In this document: positions 24,716-33,845 of the stretch, one piece after another
How the letters are laid out: each line of letters begins with the position of its first letter
Position numbering within the stretch: the stretch's first letter is position 1
Source of the DNA: CAZWSX01 sp964636985
GTDB taxonomy: Bacteria > Planctomycetota > Planctomycetia > Pirellulales > Pirellulaceae
NCBI GenBank assembly: GCA_964636985.1
Contig: CAZWSX010000011.1
Span: 62,001 to 126,000 of the forward strand
Direction: 5' to 3'
DNA length: 64,000 nt
Program-made: the position numbers and the translations under genes
The notes under the pieces: model-generated
What the model was told of the DNA's origin: nothing
What the model saw: the letters and a program-made list of their open reading frames with translations, nothing else
Database searches by the model: none

Positions 24716-26347
24716 GTGTTGCGCCCTAAAGAACTCGCGTCCCGCGCTCCACTCAAGTGGTCGGTCGGTCGCGGAACGGATGTGTGGGACTTGTTCTGCG
24801 CCTCCATCAATGGCGACTTGAGCGACGTTAAACACCTAGTTTCTGGTGATCAGCGATTAGTTCGCACCCATTATGCTTATCGGACGCCGCTCTATTTTGC
24901 AGTTCGGGAGAATCGGATTCCCGTCGTCGACTACCTCCTCGAACAAGGCGCCGACCCGCTGAGCCTCGCGGTGAACGATAGCCTGGTCGAAATCTGCCGC
25001 GACCGTGGCTACGCCGAACTGCAACAATTGCTCGCCGCCAAAATCGCTGCAAGGCAAGGCGCTTCGCCCCAAGGCGAACTCGTAGCGGCGGCCATTCGGG
25101 CACGCAATCTTGATTTGGTGCGAAGCTTGCTCAACGCGGAACCGGAACTCCTTCACGTCGGCGATGGACGCTCCAACCGGCCGATTCACTGGGCCGTGAT
25201 GACAAGACAGCTCGATTTCATCGACGAACTTCTGTCCCGCGGCGCTGATATCAACGCCGCCCGTTTCGATGGCGCCCGACCGATTCAACTCGTCAACGGC
25301 GACTACCATTTTCGCGGGTGGCGCGATGTCCCGACCGACTGGCCCGTGAAACCGGCTGAGGTGCTGGCACATCTGCGAGCCCGAGGCGCCGCTTGCGACA
25401 TCTGCACGGCCTGCTACATCGGCGATATCGATCGCGTGCGCGAACTGATCGATCGAGACTCCGGACTGGTAAATCGCGTCTCGCAGTACAGCAGCTACTA
25501 CGTGGGATCGGGAACGCCACTCAACAATGCCGCCGCGAAAGGACACATCGAGGTCGTCGAACTGCTGCTCTGTCACAATGCTGATCCGAATCTTGCGGAA
25601 GAAGGAATCGCCCCGCAGGGCCACGCCCTGTACTCCGCGGCGGCGAATGGGCATCTCGAGATTGCGCGCTTGCTGTTGCAGCACCGCGCCTATCCAAATC
25701 CCGAGGTCGAAAGTTCCGCCGACGCCCTTAGCCGAGCGATCTCGAACGACGACCGGCCGATGATCGAGTTGCTCTGCTCTTATGGCGCCGCCCGCGCCGT
25801 TCATTTGCTGGCCTACTACGGAGATGTTCAAACGGCGGCCGCGATGTTTTCGGTGGACCCTAAGCTGGCCGACGATCCCGAGGCTCTTGTCAACGCCGCA
25901 GGCGAGGGGCAAGAAGCTTTTGTGCGGCTTTTACTTCATTATCAACCAGGACTTCCGACGCGGATCATGTTTCCTGCTTGGTCAGTGGGGGCGAAGACGT
26001 ACGAACTCAACGAACTGTTGTTCGCACACGGCATGAACCCGAGCCAGCCCGACTGGCTTTTGATCACCCCGCTGCACCAGTTCGCCCGCACGGGTGACAC
26101 AAAGAATGCCGCACAGTTCTTGGATCATGGCGCCGACATCCACGCGCGTGATGAGGATATTTGCTCCACGCCTTTAGGCTGGGCAGCCAAGTTTGGCCAA
26201 CGCGAGATGGTCGAATTGCTACTCGACCGCGGTGCCAAGCTCAACTTACCAGACGATCCACCGTGGGCAACGCCATCGGCATGGGCCAATCGGCGCGGTC
26301 ACGGAGAGATTACAGCGTTGCTCAGAAGCCACGGTGGCAACGCTTAG
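24716..26347 (+). CDS. Ankyrin-repeat protein
   Basis: A 543-residue cytoplasmic protein made almost wholly of ankyrin repeats, about twelve in number. Good examples are RTPLYFAVRENRIPVVDYLL, GTPLNNAAAKGHIEVVELLL, GHALYSAAANGHLEIARLLL and STPLGWAAKFGQREMVELLL, each followed by a G/HNADPN-like turn. Ankyrin stacks bind other proteins; the partner is unknown. The start was set at the GTG at 24716 because GGAGG lies exactly six bases upstream; the open frame upstream of it is Ser/Thr/Pro-rich. The first 30 residues resemble no repeat. It is followed by a flavin monooxygenase 77 bp downstream. Confidence 0.88.
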   Translation: MLRPKELASRAPLKWSVGRGTDVWDLFCASINGDLSDVKHLVSGDQRLVRTHYAYRTPLYFAVRENRIPVVDYLLEQGADPLSLAVNDSLVEICRDRGYAELQQLLAAKIAARQGASPQGELVAAAIRARNLDLVRSLLNAEPELLHVGDGRSNRPIHWAVMTRQLDFIDELLSRGADINAARFDGARPIQLVNGDYHFRGWRDVPTDWPVKPAEVLAHLRARGAACDICTACYIGDIDRVRELIDRDSGLVNRVSQYSSYYVGSGTPLNNAAAKGHIEVVELLLCHNADPNLAEEGIAPQGHALYSAAANGHLEIARLLLQHRAYPNPEVESSADALSRAISNDDRPMIELLCSYGAARAVHLLAYYGDVQTAAAMFSVDPKLADDPEALVNAAGEGQEAFVRLLLHYQPGLPTRIMFPAWSVGAKTYELNELLFAHGMNPSQPDWLLITPLHQFARTGDTKNAAQFLDHGADIHARDEDICSTPLGWAAKFGQREMVELLLDRGAKLNLPDDPPWATPSAWANRRGHGEITALLRSHGGNA

Positions 26348-26424
26348 CTGACGCCTAGTCAGGGATCTCGCCAGGTAGTTCCATGGTGTACCTCGCGTGG
26401 GCGCCCCAATTGTCGGAGTCAATT

Positions 26425-27585
26425 GTGCGGGTCATTATCATCGGGTCTGGGATCGCGGGGCTCTCGGCAGCGACTGGCCTTCGGAAAGTCGGAATCGACG
26501 TAACCGTTTACGAACGTGCTCCCGAGTTGCGCGAAGTCGGAGCCGGCATCAGCTTATGGGCGAACGCCTTAAGAGCACTCGACTACTTGGGCGTTGGGAA
26601 AGCCGTTCGGTCTCGCGCCCTATCACTCGTTCGTTCCGAGATTCGGACGAGCGAAGGCCGCAAGGTCATGGTCTCCTTTTCGACGGAGCAACTCCAGAAG
26701 CAAATCGAGATCTCTCCGGTCGTCGCGATGATCCATCGAGCCGACCTGGTCGCTGCACTGGCAGAGTGTCTTCCGGAAGGCGTGGCCCGCTATGGATTCG
26801 AGTGTGTCTCCGTCGAGCAAGTGGGGAATCGAGTCAATGTGCGTTTTGCTAACGGCCATACCGATGAGGCCGACGCCGTCGTCGGCGCCGATGGAATCAA
26901 CTCGACTGTTCGTGTGTCGCTCAGCGGATACGAGAAACCACGCTACTCGGGATACACCTGCTGGCGCGGCATCTCCGCTCGTCCCGCTTCCACATTGCCA
27001 GGGTATGTCGGTGAGTGGTGGGGGCGAGGAAAACGATTCGGCATCACGACTCTGACTCACGACAGGGTCTATTGGTTTGCCGTTCACAATTCTCCGGCCG
27101 ATCGGCATCCCGTCGATAATCATGCGGCGGTGACGGAATTGTTCCGGGATTGGGCCGATCCGGTTTCAGAGATCATCGCCAGCACGCCGCCGGAGGGGCT
27201 AATTCATAGTGACATCGTCGACCGCCCACCCACGAATATCTGGTCCAAAGGACGAATCGGACTCATTGGCGATGCGGTCCACCCGACAACGCCGAACCTG
27301 GGCCAAGGGGGATGTGTCGCTATTGAAGACGCGGTGGCGCTCGCGCGGGCCATGGAGGCAACTCGAGATCCGGGTGCTGCGTTTGCCGCCTTCAAATCCG
27401 AGAGATACAAACGGACGTCGGCAATCACTAGTGAGTCGTGGCGGTTGGGAAAAGTCGCGCAGTGGGAAGGGCGATTTTCCTGTTGGTTGCGCGACGCTGC
27501 GCTAGGCGTGCTGCTGCCACTGGTCGGCTCCCGAGGCATTGCTCACCATGCTTCCTATGACATAGGGCCGCTACCAGCGAAGTAG
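26425..27585 (+). CDS. FAD-dependent monooxygenase (salicylate/UbiH-type hydroxylase)
   Basis: A 386-residue class A flavoprotein monooxygenase. It has the Rossmann GxGxxG box (VIIIGSGIAGLSAATGLRK) followed by the acidic end of strand 2 (VYER), the DG motif VVGADGINSTVR, and the second FAD motif RIGLIGDAVHPTTPNLGQGG. Enzymes of this class hydroxylate aromatic or quinone-like substrates with NAD(P)H; the substrate is not evident. GTG 26425 is chosen because GGAG lies six bases upstream and the homology starts there; ATG 26383 would add 14 residues. It is followed 8 bp later by a small unknown gene, likely cotranscribed. Confidence 0.88.
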   Translation: MRVIIIGSGIAGLSAATGLRKVGIDVTVYERAPELREVGAGISLWANALRALDYLGVGKAVRSRALSLVRSEIRTSEGRKVMVSFSTEQLQKQIEISPVVAMIHRADLVAALAECLPEGVARYGFECVSVEQVGNRVNVRFANGHTDEADAVVGADGINSTVRVSLSGYEKPRYSGYTCWRGISARPASTLPGYVGEWWGRGKRFGITTLTHDRVYWFAVHNSPADRHPVDNHAAVTELFRDWADPVSEIIASTPPEGLIHSDIVDRPPTNIWSKGRIGLIGDAVHPTTPNLGQGGCVAIEDAVALARAMEATRDPGAAFAAFKSERYKRTSAITSESWRLGKVAQWEGRFSCWLRDAALGVLLPLVGSRGIAHHASYDIGPLPAK

Positions 27586-27593
27586 GCTGAGCG

Positions 27594-27974
27594 ATGAAGC
27601 TAGAGTTCCTACCCGATGGCTCGAACGCCGGCTCGCTGCTCCGGATGTACGACTTCGAAATCGTGGAGATAGAGCAGCTTTTTGCTGCCGTACTCGCATT
27701 AGCATCGGGCGACCAGGAACACTACGAAGTTCACAACCTGCCTGGAGTCGACGCCGTTTCAGGATGCAAGTTCTTTCTGTGCGTTGGAAACAGGGACCGT
27801 CGCACCGTAGTTCTTCCAGAACCTGCGTCGTTCGAATGTGTCCTTACACCGGACGGATGGGAGCAAGTTGCCAGCCTGGTTGAATCATTTCTGCAACCGG
27901 GAAAGCACGGATACAAGTGGCTCCACTGGTCCGGCGACTTTCGTTGGTTGCTTTCCAGGGACGGCGATTGGTAA
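27594..27974 (+). CDS. Small protein of unknown function
   Basis: A 126-residue, acidic, soluble protein with no recognised domain. It begins MKLEFLPDGS, has a central YEVHNLPGVDAVSGCKFFLC stretch and ends with WLHWSGDFRWLLSRDGDW. It starts 8 bp after the monooxygenase stop and ends 6 bp before the convergent SDR gene, so the gene density supports it being real. I cannot assign a function. Confidence 0.6.
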   Translation: MKLEFLPDGSNAGSLLRMYDFEIVEIEQLFAAVLALASGDQEHYEVHNLPGVDAVSGCKFFLCVGNRDRRTVVLPEPASFECVLTPDGWEQVASLVESFLQPGKHGYKWLHWSGDFRWLLSRDGDW

Positions 27975-27980
27975 GAGCGG

Positions 27981-28748
27981 CTAGTGAGCAATGAACCCGC
28001 CGTCCATCGACAAAATCGCGCCGGTGAAAAAGCTCGCAAGATCGCTGGCTAAATACGTGAAGAAGCAAGCGACCTCTTCCGGCGTTGCCACGCGGCCGAT
28101 CGGGTGCTTGTCGCGAAGCATCTTCCAGAACGCTGCCGCATCGCCAAACTGGCGGGCCGACTCTTGAACAATCGGCGTGTCGACCGTCCCCAACGCGACT
28201 GCGTTGACGCGGATGCCGTGCGGCGCATACTCCACCGCCATCTGCCGTGTCATTTGGTGGACCGCTCCTTTCGATGGCCCATAAGCACCTTGGCCGACGA
28301 TTCCTACGTGCCCGGAAATTGACCCCGTATTCAGAATCGTCCCGCGACGTTGCTTGATCATGATTGGAACAACGTGCCGAGCCGCGAAGTAGAGAGCCTT
28401 CACGTTCGTATTCATGATGAAGTCCCATTCCTCGGGCGTGTGCTCGTGGACAGCCTTTACCAGCGCAACACCTGCGTTGTTCACCAGGATGTCGATTTGC
28501 CCGGAGCGTTCCATTGCCAGCTGTGTAAAACGTTGCGCCGTGCTATCTTCCGCCACGCTCCCTTGAACGAACGCGAACCGTTTCGGCTCGGCGTCCAAAA
28601 GCTGCTGAATGTCGCTCGGCGGCGGCGAGAGATCTACTGCTACCAACTGGCCCACTCCGGAAGCCAGGAATTGCTTCACCATGGCGCGGCCAATGCCCGA
28701 CGCCGCGCCAGTAATGATTGCTGTCTTCCCCGCCAGGCTAACGTCCAC
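27981..28748 (-). CDS. Short-chain dehydrogenase/reductase
   Basis: A 255-residue classical SDR. The cofactor motif is TGAASGIGRAM, the NNAG motif is LVNNAGVALV, the active-site Ser lies in NTGSISGHVG and the Tyr-x3-Lys pair is YGPSKGAV; the PG-like turn is ALGTVDTPIV. The acidic residue after strand 2 (AVDLS) suggests NAD(H) preference. Such enzymes oxidise sugars, alcohols or steroids; the substrate is open. The GTG at 28748 is preferred because GGAG lies seven bases upstream; a TTG at 28754 is the alternative. It is followed upstream by the arabinofuranosidase-like gene on the same strand, 33 bp away. Confidence 0.9.
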   Translation of the reverse strand: MDVSLAGKTAIITGAASGIGRAMVKQFLASGVGQLVAVDLSPPPSDIQQLLDAEPKRFAFVQGSVAEDSTAQRFTQLAMERSGQIDILVNNAGVALVKAVHEHTPEEWDFIMNTNVKALYFAARHVVPIMIKQRRGTILNTGSISGHVGIVGQGAYGPSKGAVHQMTRQMAVEYAPHGIRVNAVALGTVDTPIVQESARQFGDAAAFWKMLRDKHPIGRVATPEEVACFFTYLASDLASFFTGAILSMDGGFIAH

Positions 28749-28781
28749 AAGCAAACTCCATTTGGGTTGGATAATGTCGCT

Positions 28782-31274
28782 CTATCGTAGCGAAATGACG
28801 GTCACCGAAAACGGTGGGAACTCGCGCTGCGCTTTGGCCGACTTCAACTCATGTTCCCATTCCTTTTCGACGGGCACTACGGCTCGCGGTCGCGCCTCTG
28901 TATTCCTTGCATTCGCAGTCCCGGCCAGTTCGACAATCGTTCCCGCACTCTCTTTGGGGACGAAATCCTTGACGTGAATGTCGGCCGAGACGACCTGGTC
29001 GGTCGGATTCACGACGCGAAGAACCACGCTGGCCCCGTCTTCGCTCTTGGTCGCCAGCACATCGAGGCGATCTTCGGCCCCCTGCAACTCACACTTGATC
29101 GTCACCGGTTGGTAGTGTTTGGCGTACATCTGCGTCACATAGCCAGGCGGTTGCAACCAGACTTGCGATTGGTTCAGGAAGAGCAAGCCCTGGTTCCAAC
29201 CGTTGTCGTTTTGCCCGTCAGGTTGCAGCGAGTTGGCCGACGAGATGAACGGGATCCCTCCATCGCGAGCGAAAAGGTTGATGGCCATGGCATTGGCCGT
29301 CGCGCGGCGAATCTCGTGGTTATTGGAATTGAGTTCGTAAACGACCACGCGATGCTTCGCCCCATCGGCGATCTTCTCCAAAGCATCGACAAACGACAGC
29401 GTTCCTTGTGCCGTTGAGTCCGGTCGCGGCCCTTCTGTCCCAACGTGAACGTCAAACCAGACCTCGCGATCGTATTTTTTCGCGAGCGCTAAGATCTCTT
29501 TGTGCGCGGCCAGCGTCGTGATCCCGCTGGGGTTACCCCGGAACTGGAACGGGTCGCGAATCACTTCGCCGTACAGAAAATCGCCGCAGACGATCGTGAT
29601 TTTTGGATCATGCTGCCAGATCGCCTCGGCCAGTCCGCGGAACTTGCGGGCGTACTCGCCGTCGATCCGCTCTTCGTTGCCTAGCTGGATATACCGAAGG
29701 GCAAAAGGTTCGCCATGGCCATCTGCCGCTCGCTTTTGTCCCCACTCGCTTTTCAGGCTTCCCTTGCAATATTCAATGAACGCCGCCATATCCTCAGGGC
29801 GCTCGTCCATATTGAACGTGGGGATGTACTCGAAACCGGCGGCCTCGCAGAAGATCATAAAGTCGACGATGCCCCAACCGTTGGTCGAGTAGGGGTACCA
29901 GTGCCCCGCGTACGGCGGGCGAAACTCGCGCGGGCCGATCATCTTCAGCCACCGATACTCGGCGTTGTTCACCATCGAACCGCCATATCGCAAGAAAGTG
30001 ACACCTTGATCGATCAGCCCTTGCGCGACATCACGGCGAACAGGCAAACCGCGAAAACGGCCCCACTCGCCCGGTTGCAGAGAAACATAGCCGAGCTTCA
30101 CCGACCCAGGCGACTTGAGACTGACCGTAAGCCGACCTTTCAGCACTGTCTTACCTGGCGAAAGTTTGAACTCGATTTTGCGCCACCGGCCGGGTTCCAC
30201 CGTGACATCGGTCTCGGCCACGGTCGACGAACCGTCAGCAGACTCGAGAGCGAGATGAAGCTTGGATCTTCGTTCGGCTTTCGCGTAGATCACGCCCTCG
30301 TAAGGGCCCTTGTCGGAAAAATGCATTCCCCACTGGTTCAGGCCTTCGTTGGCAACGCCAACTGCGCCATCTCCACCTGCAAACGTAATCTGCTGCGACT
30401 GCCGGCCAACAAAAGGTTGCTCCATGATGAGCGAGAAAGTCCCTTTCGCCGAACCCGTTTGAACCGGCTTCCACATCCCGCTAACGCTTTGATCTTCCTG
30501 GGGCCCTTTGAATGGAATCGCAGTTTTCTCAGAGTCGCCCGTCTTGACCCACAAGTTGCGATAGCGGGCTTCACGCTGCCATTGGCGAATTCCAAACGTG
30601 CCGCTCGGCAACGCGTCCTTACCTAGCTCGCGCGTCATCACGCTCTCGCCGTTTACGAGAACTTCGATCGTGGAGCGTTTGACCTTGGCAACGAGCGAGA
30701 CCCATTCGCCAAGTGGAATCTTGCAGGGCGCTTCGGTGACCGGGCGGAAATCTTGTTGATGCCTTCCCAGAAAGACGTCCTGACGCTCCGGCCGCAACGA
30801 AATCTCGAAACCGTCGAAGTTGTCGGCACCGCGAGCAGCATTTCCACCGCACACGATCAGTCCAAGGTTGGCACCATTGCGATCTGCAAAGACTTCGACG
30901 CCCACTTCCCCTTCCTCAAAGGCGGGCACGTCGCTCACCAGCTTGCAACCCAATTCGCCGGAGAATCGCAGTTCCCCATCGCGAACCTGCCAGTCGCCGC
31001 CGAGCACGCGAAAGCCCTCGATCGCGCCAGGAAAGCCAGCCGGCTCCTGGAAACTCTCACCAAATACCATCTGGCTGTAGATACCGCCGTAGATCTCGTG
31101 ATTGACGTCCTCGATACACGCTCCCGTCAAATAGCGCGATTGGCTTCCGAGCGTCGTGCTCGGATCGACCTCGATCACCGCTCGCGGCGTCTTGACGGGC
31201 TCTTGCGCGATGGCGCCAACGCACATCCCACCTGCCAGTGCCAACGCCAACTTGCTTGTGACAAACGCTTTCAC
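28782..31274 (-). CDS. Secreted alpha-L-arabinofuranosidase-like glycoside hydrolase (GH51-related)
   Basis: An 830-residue exported enzyme. After a signal peptide (VTSKLALALAGGMCVGAIAQ), residues about 60-230 form a concanavalin-like/3-keto-disaccharide-type jelly roll (GFRVLGGDWQVRDGELRFSG). A carbohydrate-binding-like module follows at about 255-390, then a GH51-type TIM barrel at about 395-680. The acid/base is in RYIQLGNEERIDGEY and the nucleophile probably in RVVVYELNSNNHE. A C-terminal beta-sandwich closes the protein. GH51 enzymes release arabinose from hemicellulose or pectin. GTG 31274 is chosen since GAGG lies seven bases upstream and it begins the signal peptide. The SDR gene lies downstream in the same direction and may oxidise the released sugar. 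Confidence 0.8.
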   Translation of the reverse strand: MKAFVTSKLALALAGGMCVGAIAQEPVKTPRAVIEVDPSTTLGSQSRYLTGACIEDVNHEIYGGIYSQMVFGESFQEPAGFPGAIEGFRVLGGDWQVRDGELRFSGELGCKLVSDVPAFEEGEVGVEVFADRNGANLGLIVCGGNAARGADNFDGFEISLRPERQDVFLGRHQQDFRPVTEAPCKIPLGEWVSLVAKVKRSTIEVLVNGESVMTRELGKDALPSGTFGIRQWQREARYRNLWVKTGDSEKTAIPFKGPQEDQSVSGMWKPVQTGSAKGTFSLIMEQPFVGRQSQQITFAGGDGAVGVANEGLNQWGMHFSDKGPYEGVIYAKAERRSKLHLALESADGSSTVAETDVTVEPGRWRKIEFKLSPGKTVLKGRLTVSLKSPGSVKLGYVSLQPGEWGRFRGLPVRRDVAQGLIDQGVTFLRYGGSMVNNAEYRWLKMIGPREFRPPYAGHWYPYSTNGWGIVDFMIFCEAAGFEYIPTFNMDERPEDMAAFIEYCKGSLKSEWGQKRAADGHGEPFALRYIQLGNEERIDGEYARKFRGLAEAIWQHDPKITIVCGDFLYGEVIRDPFQFRGNPSGITTLAAHKEILALAKKYDREVWFDVHVGTEGPRPDSTAQGTLSFVDALEKIADGAKHRVVVYELNSNNHEIRRATANAMAINLFARDGGIPFISSANSLQPDGQNDNGWNQGLLFLNQSQVWLQPPGYVTQMYAKHYQPVTIKCELQGAEDRLDVLATKSEDGASVVLRVVNPTDQVVSADIHVKDFVPKESAGTIVELAGTANARNTEARPRAVVPVEKEWEHELKSAKAQREFPPFSVTVISLR

Positions 31275-31549
31275 GTGAATACCTCTTCCTTCGCGACGCC
31301 GTGCTGCTGTGCAACCTGGCAAGCAGAAGATAAGAAAGACGGAGGATACATCGCGGAGTCTTCGATCCATTTCATCGCGCATTCGCAGAGGAATCGTGCT
31401 GCCCGAGATCGATTGTAGATCGCGAAACGGACGTATTCCCCTGGGAGATTTTATTTCGAGGGATAGGTAAGAATCGGCCGCATAAGGGCACGACGTTTGC
31501 ACCGCATCTTACCGTTCAATCAATCTCTCGAGTCCGAAGGAGAAGGGCG

Positions 31550-32005
31550 ATGTTCCCCACCACCGTAAGTCGCGTTCCGGTAAATACCTGTGCCGCCACG
31601 AACGAGATGATCCGCCATCAAACCGAACAGAATATCGCGCGCTACCGCAACGCCAGCCCCGCTACGATCGACGAACGGCTGCGCGAACTCGAAGCCGAAT
31701 GGGATATTGAGCGCACACTCGAGGCTAACGCAGCCTCCGTCTCGCTCATCGGGTTGGTGTTGGGCGCCACGGTCGATCGCCGGTTTTTTGCTCTGCCCGC
31801 TGTCGTCGGCACCTTCTTGCTGCAACATGCACTGCAGGGCTGGTGCCCTCCGCTTCCTATTCTGCGAAGCTTGGGAATTCGCACGTCCTACGAAATCGAC
31901 TACGAACGGTACGCCCTTAAGGCGATGCGAGGCGATTTCGCTCAATCTGATCGCCGCGAATCCAAGGCGACGCCGACCGAGGCATTAGCCGCGGCCCAAA
32001 AGTAA
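31550..32005 (+). CDS. DUF2892-like inner-membrane protein
   Basis: A 151-residue protein. The N-terminal half matches small soluble segments found before DUF2892 domains: HQTEQNIARYRNASPATIDE and LEAEWDIERTLEANAASVSL. Two hydrophobic segments follow (LIGLVLGATVDRRFFALPAV, VGTFLLQHALQGWCPPLPIL) and then RSLGIRTSYEIDYERYALK. The family is often encoded near rhodanese or stress genes, but function is unknown. AAGGAG lies about eight bases before the ATG at 31550. It precedes two small basic-protein genes on the same strand. Confidence 0.75.
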   Translation: MFPTTVSRVPVNTCAATNEMIRHQTEQNIARYRNASPATIDERLRELEAEWDIERTLEANAASVSLIGLVLGATVDRRFFALPAVVGTFLLQHALQGWCPPLPILRSLGIRTSYEIDYERYALKAMRGDFAQSDRRESKATPTEALAAAQK

Positions 32006-32069
32006 AGGAGTCTTAGCGATTCGTTAGAAGCATGGCTCTTAAGCATTCCAAAACTTAAGGAAGGCAACC

Positions 32070-32219
32070 ATGATCCGAAAACTTAAGTCGGGCGAGTACC
32101 GGCTCTACTCGCGCAAGATCAATCCCAAGACTGGCAAACGACGCAACCTCGGAACGTTTTCTACCCGAGCCGCCGCCGAACAACATGAGCGGGAAGTGCA
32201 GTACTTCAAACGGCACTAG
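32070..32219 (+). CDS. Small basic conserved protein (49 residues)
   Basis: A short gene: ATG at 32070, stop TAG at 32217-32219. The product, MIRKLKSGEYRLYSRKINPK followed by TGKRRNLGTFSTRAAAEQHE and REVQYFKRH, is rich in Lys/Arg and matches small hypothetical proteins found in diverse bacteria, including proteobacteria. AAGGAAGG lies just upstream of the ATG. It precedes the DUF6496-like gene; both kinds of gene often travel in accessory regions. Role unknown; nucleic-acid binding is possible from the charge. Confidence 0.7.
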   Translation: MIRKLKSGEYRLYSRKINPKTGKRRNLGTFSTRAAAEQHEREVQYFKRH

Positions 32220-32271
32220 CCGACCCATGGGAGTAATGCGGCAGCTACGAATAGACATAGAGGACGTTAAC

Positions 32272-32784
32272 ATGCCAGAAAAGAAAACGATGGAGCGCGC
32301 TAAAAAAGATAAACGCGAAGGTAATTCGCCATCGACTCAAGCGGGCGAGTTCGTTCGCGAAACGATAGATCACATCCGCAAGGGTAAACACGGAGCGCGC
32401 TCCACCAAACAAGCCATCGCGATTGGCCTTTCCAAAGCACGACGAGCCGGTGTGAAGCTGCCGCCCCCGAAAAAAGGGAGTGTTTCCGCGAAGACCATGA
32501 AAAATATCGAGCGCGATGACGGGGCAGGCGAGCATCCCAAGAAGACGGTCAGCCGCCGTCGATCTCGCGCGGTCACGAAAGCCCTCCAACGCGAAGGGCA
32601 TTCGGCAGCATCACGAAGCGAACTTTCCAAGCAAGCCAAGACGGCCGCAAGAAAGCGAACTCCCGAGGAACGCCGCGCGTCGGCGCTCAAAGGGGCCAAA
32701 ACGAGAATGGCCCATCAAACCCACGCCGAGCGAACCGCCATCGCTCGCAAGGGCGCACGTACGCGCAAAGCAAAAGCGAAATAG
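32272..32784 (+). CDS. DUF6496-like basic protein (histone-like)
   Basis: A 170-residue, very Lys/Arg/Ala-rich protein. The N-terminal block GEFVRETIDHIRKGKHGARS and TKQAIAIGLSKARRAGVKLP is the DUF6496 signature. The C-terminal half is low-complexity, with repeats of A-K-R-K-T type and ERRASALKGAKTRMA, like histone H1 tails. Function is unknown; DNA compaction or binding is inference. ATG 32272 is chosen because GAGGA lies eight bases upstream and the conserved part starts at MPEKKT. It ends 3 bp from the convergent alcohol dehydrogenase. Confidence 0.8.
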   Translation: MPEKKTMERAKKDKREGNSPSTQAGEFVRETIDHIRKGKHGARSTKQAIAIGLSKARRAGVKLPPPKKGSVSAKTMKNIERDDGAGEHPKKTVSRRRSRAVTKALQREGHSAASRSELSKQAKTAARKRTPEERRASALKGAKTRMAHQTHAERTAIARKGARTRKAKAK

Positions 32785-32787
32785 GGA

Positions 32788-33813
32788 TTAAGTCCCCATC
32801 GTCAAAACAACGCGGAACCGCGCTTTGCCGCTGATCATTCGATCGTACGCTTCCGCGGCCCGTTCTAGTGGATAGGCTTCGTTCATCGAGCGCACGCCCG
32901 AGAGCGCGCTGAATCTCAAGGTGTCCTCGGCATCGATCGACGTACCCGAGTACCAGCCTTCCACTGCGCGTCGGCCCATAATGAGCGCAAGCGGCGCAAC
33001 TTCAATATTTTCACCCGCGGCGCCCAGAACCATCAGCCGGCCTCGCGGGCCCAGTCCGCCTACCGTCGCCGACATCGCCGGGCCATTGGTCACCGTCGCG
33101 ATCACAGCCTTAGCGCCTCCCAACTTCGTTAATGCGGTGGCCGGGTCCGTTGTCTGGCTGTCGATGTAAATCGCGGCGCCCAGCTTCCTGGCCAGCGCTT
33201 CCTTTTCTTGTCCGCGTGCGATTGCCGCCGTGCGAAAACCCATCTTCGCCGCGTATTGAACGCCTAGGTGGCCGAGCCCGCCAATTCCTAAGATGGCGAC
33301 CAGATCGCCCGCCTGGGCGCCGCTATTGCGAAGCGCGTTGTACGTGGTGAGTCCGGCGCACATTAACGGCGCGGCATCGACGTCGGACAACTCGTCGGGC
33401 ATCACAGCGAGTGCTGTGGCTGGGACAACCATGTAATCGGCGTAGCCGCCGTCGAAGGCGATTCCGGTCACTTTGATGCCCGTCTGGCACGCGTAATAGT
33501 CGCTGCGCCGACACGAGTCGCAATAGCCGCAGTGCCATGCGTGCCAGCCCACGCCGACCCGTTGCCCCGGCTGCCATCGTGGCGGCACATCTTTGCCGAC
33601 CGCATCAATCACTCCGACCGCCTCATGCCCCGGAACACGCGGGTATTGCAGCCCATCCCAAATACCCAACTTGGTGATCGCATCGCTATGGCAGATCCCG
33701 CAAGCACTCACTTTGACTCGCACCTGCCCGGGACCAGGATCGGGAATCGACCGTTCGACGAGTTCGAGAGGCCCACCTGGACGAGAGACCTGTACGGCAC
33801 GCATGGTCGCCAT
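32788..33813 (-). CDS. Zinc-dependent alcohol dehydrogenase (MDR family)
   Basis: A 341-residue medium-chain dehydrogenase. The catalytic zinc site is Cys-41 in CGICHSD and His-63 in PGHEAVG; the structural zinc motif is HCGYCDSCRRSDYYAC (C-x2-C-x2-C-x7-C). The NAD(P) fold is GIGGLGHLGVQYA. It resembles the AdhP-type primary-alcohol/aldehyde enzymes. GGAG lies nine bases before the ATG. The membrane-protein gene lies upstream 32 bp away on the same strand, so the two may share a transcript. Substrate not deduced. Confidence 0.9.
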   Translation of the reverse strand: MATMRAVQVSRPGGPLELVERSIPDPGPGQVRVKVSACGICHSDAITKLGIWDGLQYPRVPGHEAVGVIDAVGKDVPPRWQPGQRVGVGWHAWHCGYCDSCRRSDYYACQTGIKVTGIAFDGGYADYMVVPATALAVMPDELSDVDAAPLMCAGLTTYNALRNSGAQAGDLVAILGIGGLGHLGVQYAAKMGFRTAAIARGQEKEALARKLGAAIYIDSQTTDPATALTKLGGAKAVIATVTNGPAMSATVGGLGPRGRLMVLGAAGENIEVAPLALIMGRRAVEGWYSGTSIDAEDTLRFSALSGVRSMNEAYPLERAAEAYDRMISGKARFRVVLTMGT

Positions 33814-33845
33814 GATGTTTAACTCCAGTGCTAATCGTCGAGGCT

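Noticed and set aside
29715..30626. Long plus-strand frame opposite the arabinofuranosidase-like gene
   Set aside because: Shadow of a well-supported glycoside hydrolase; no homology seen.
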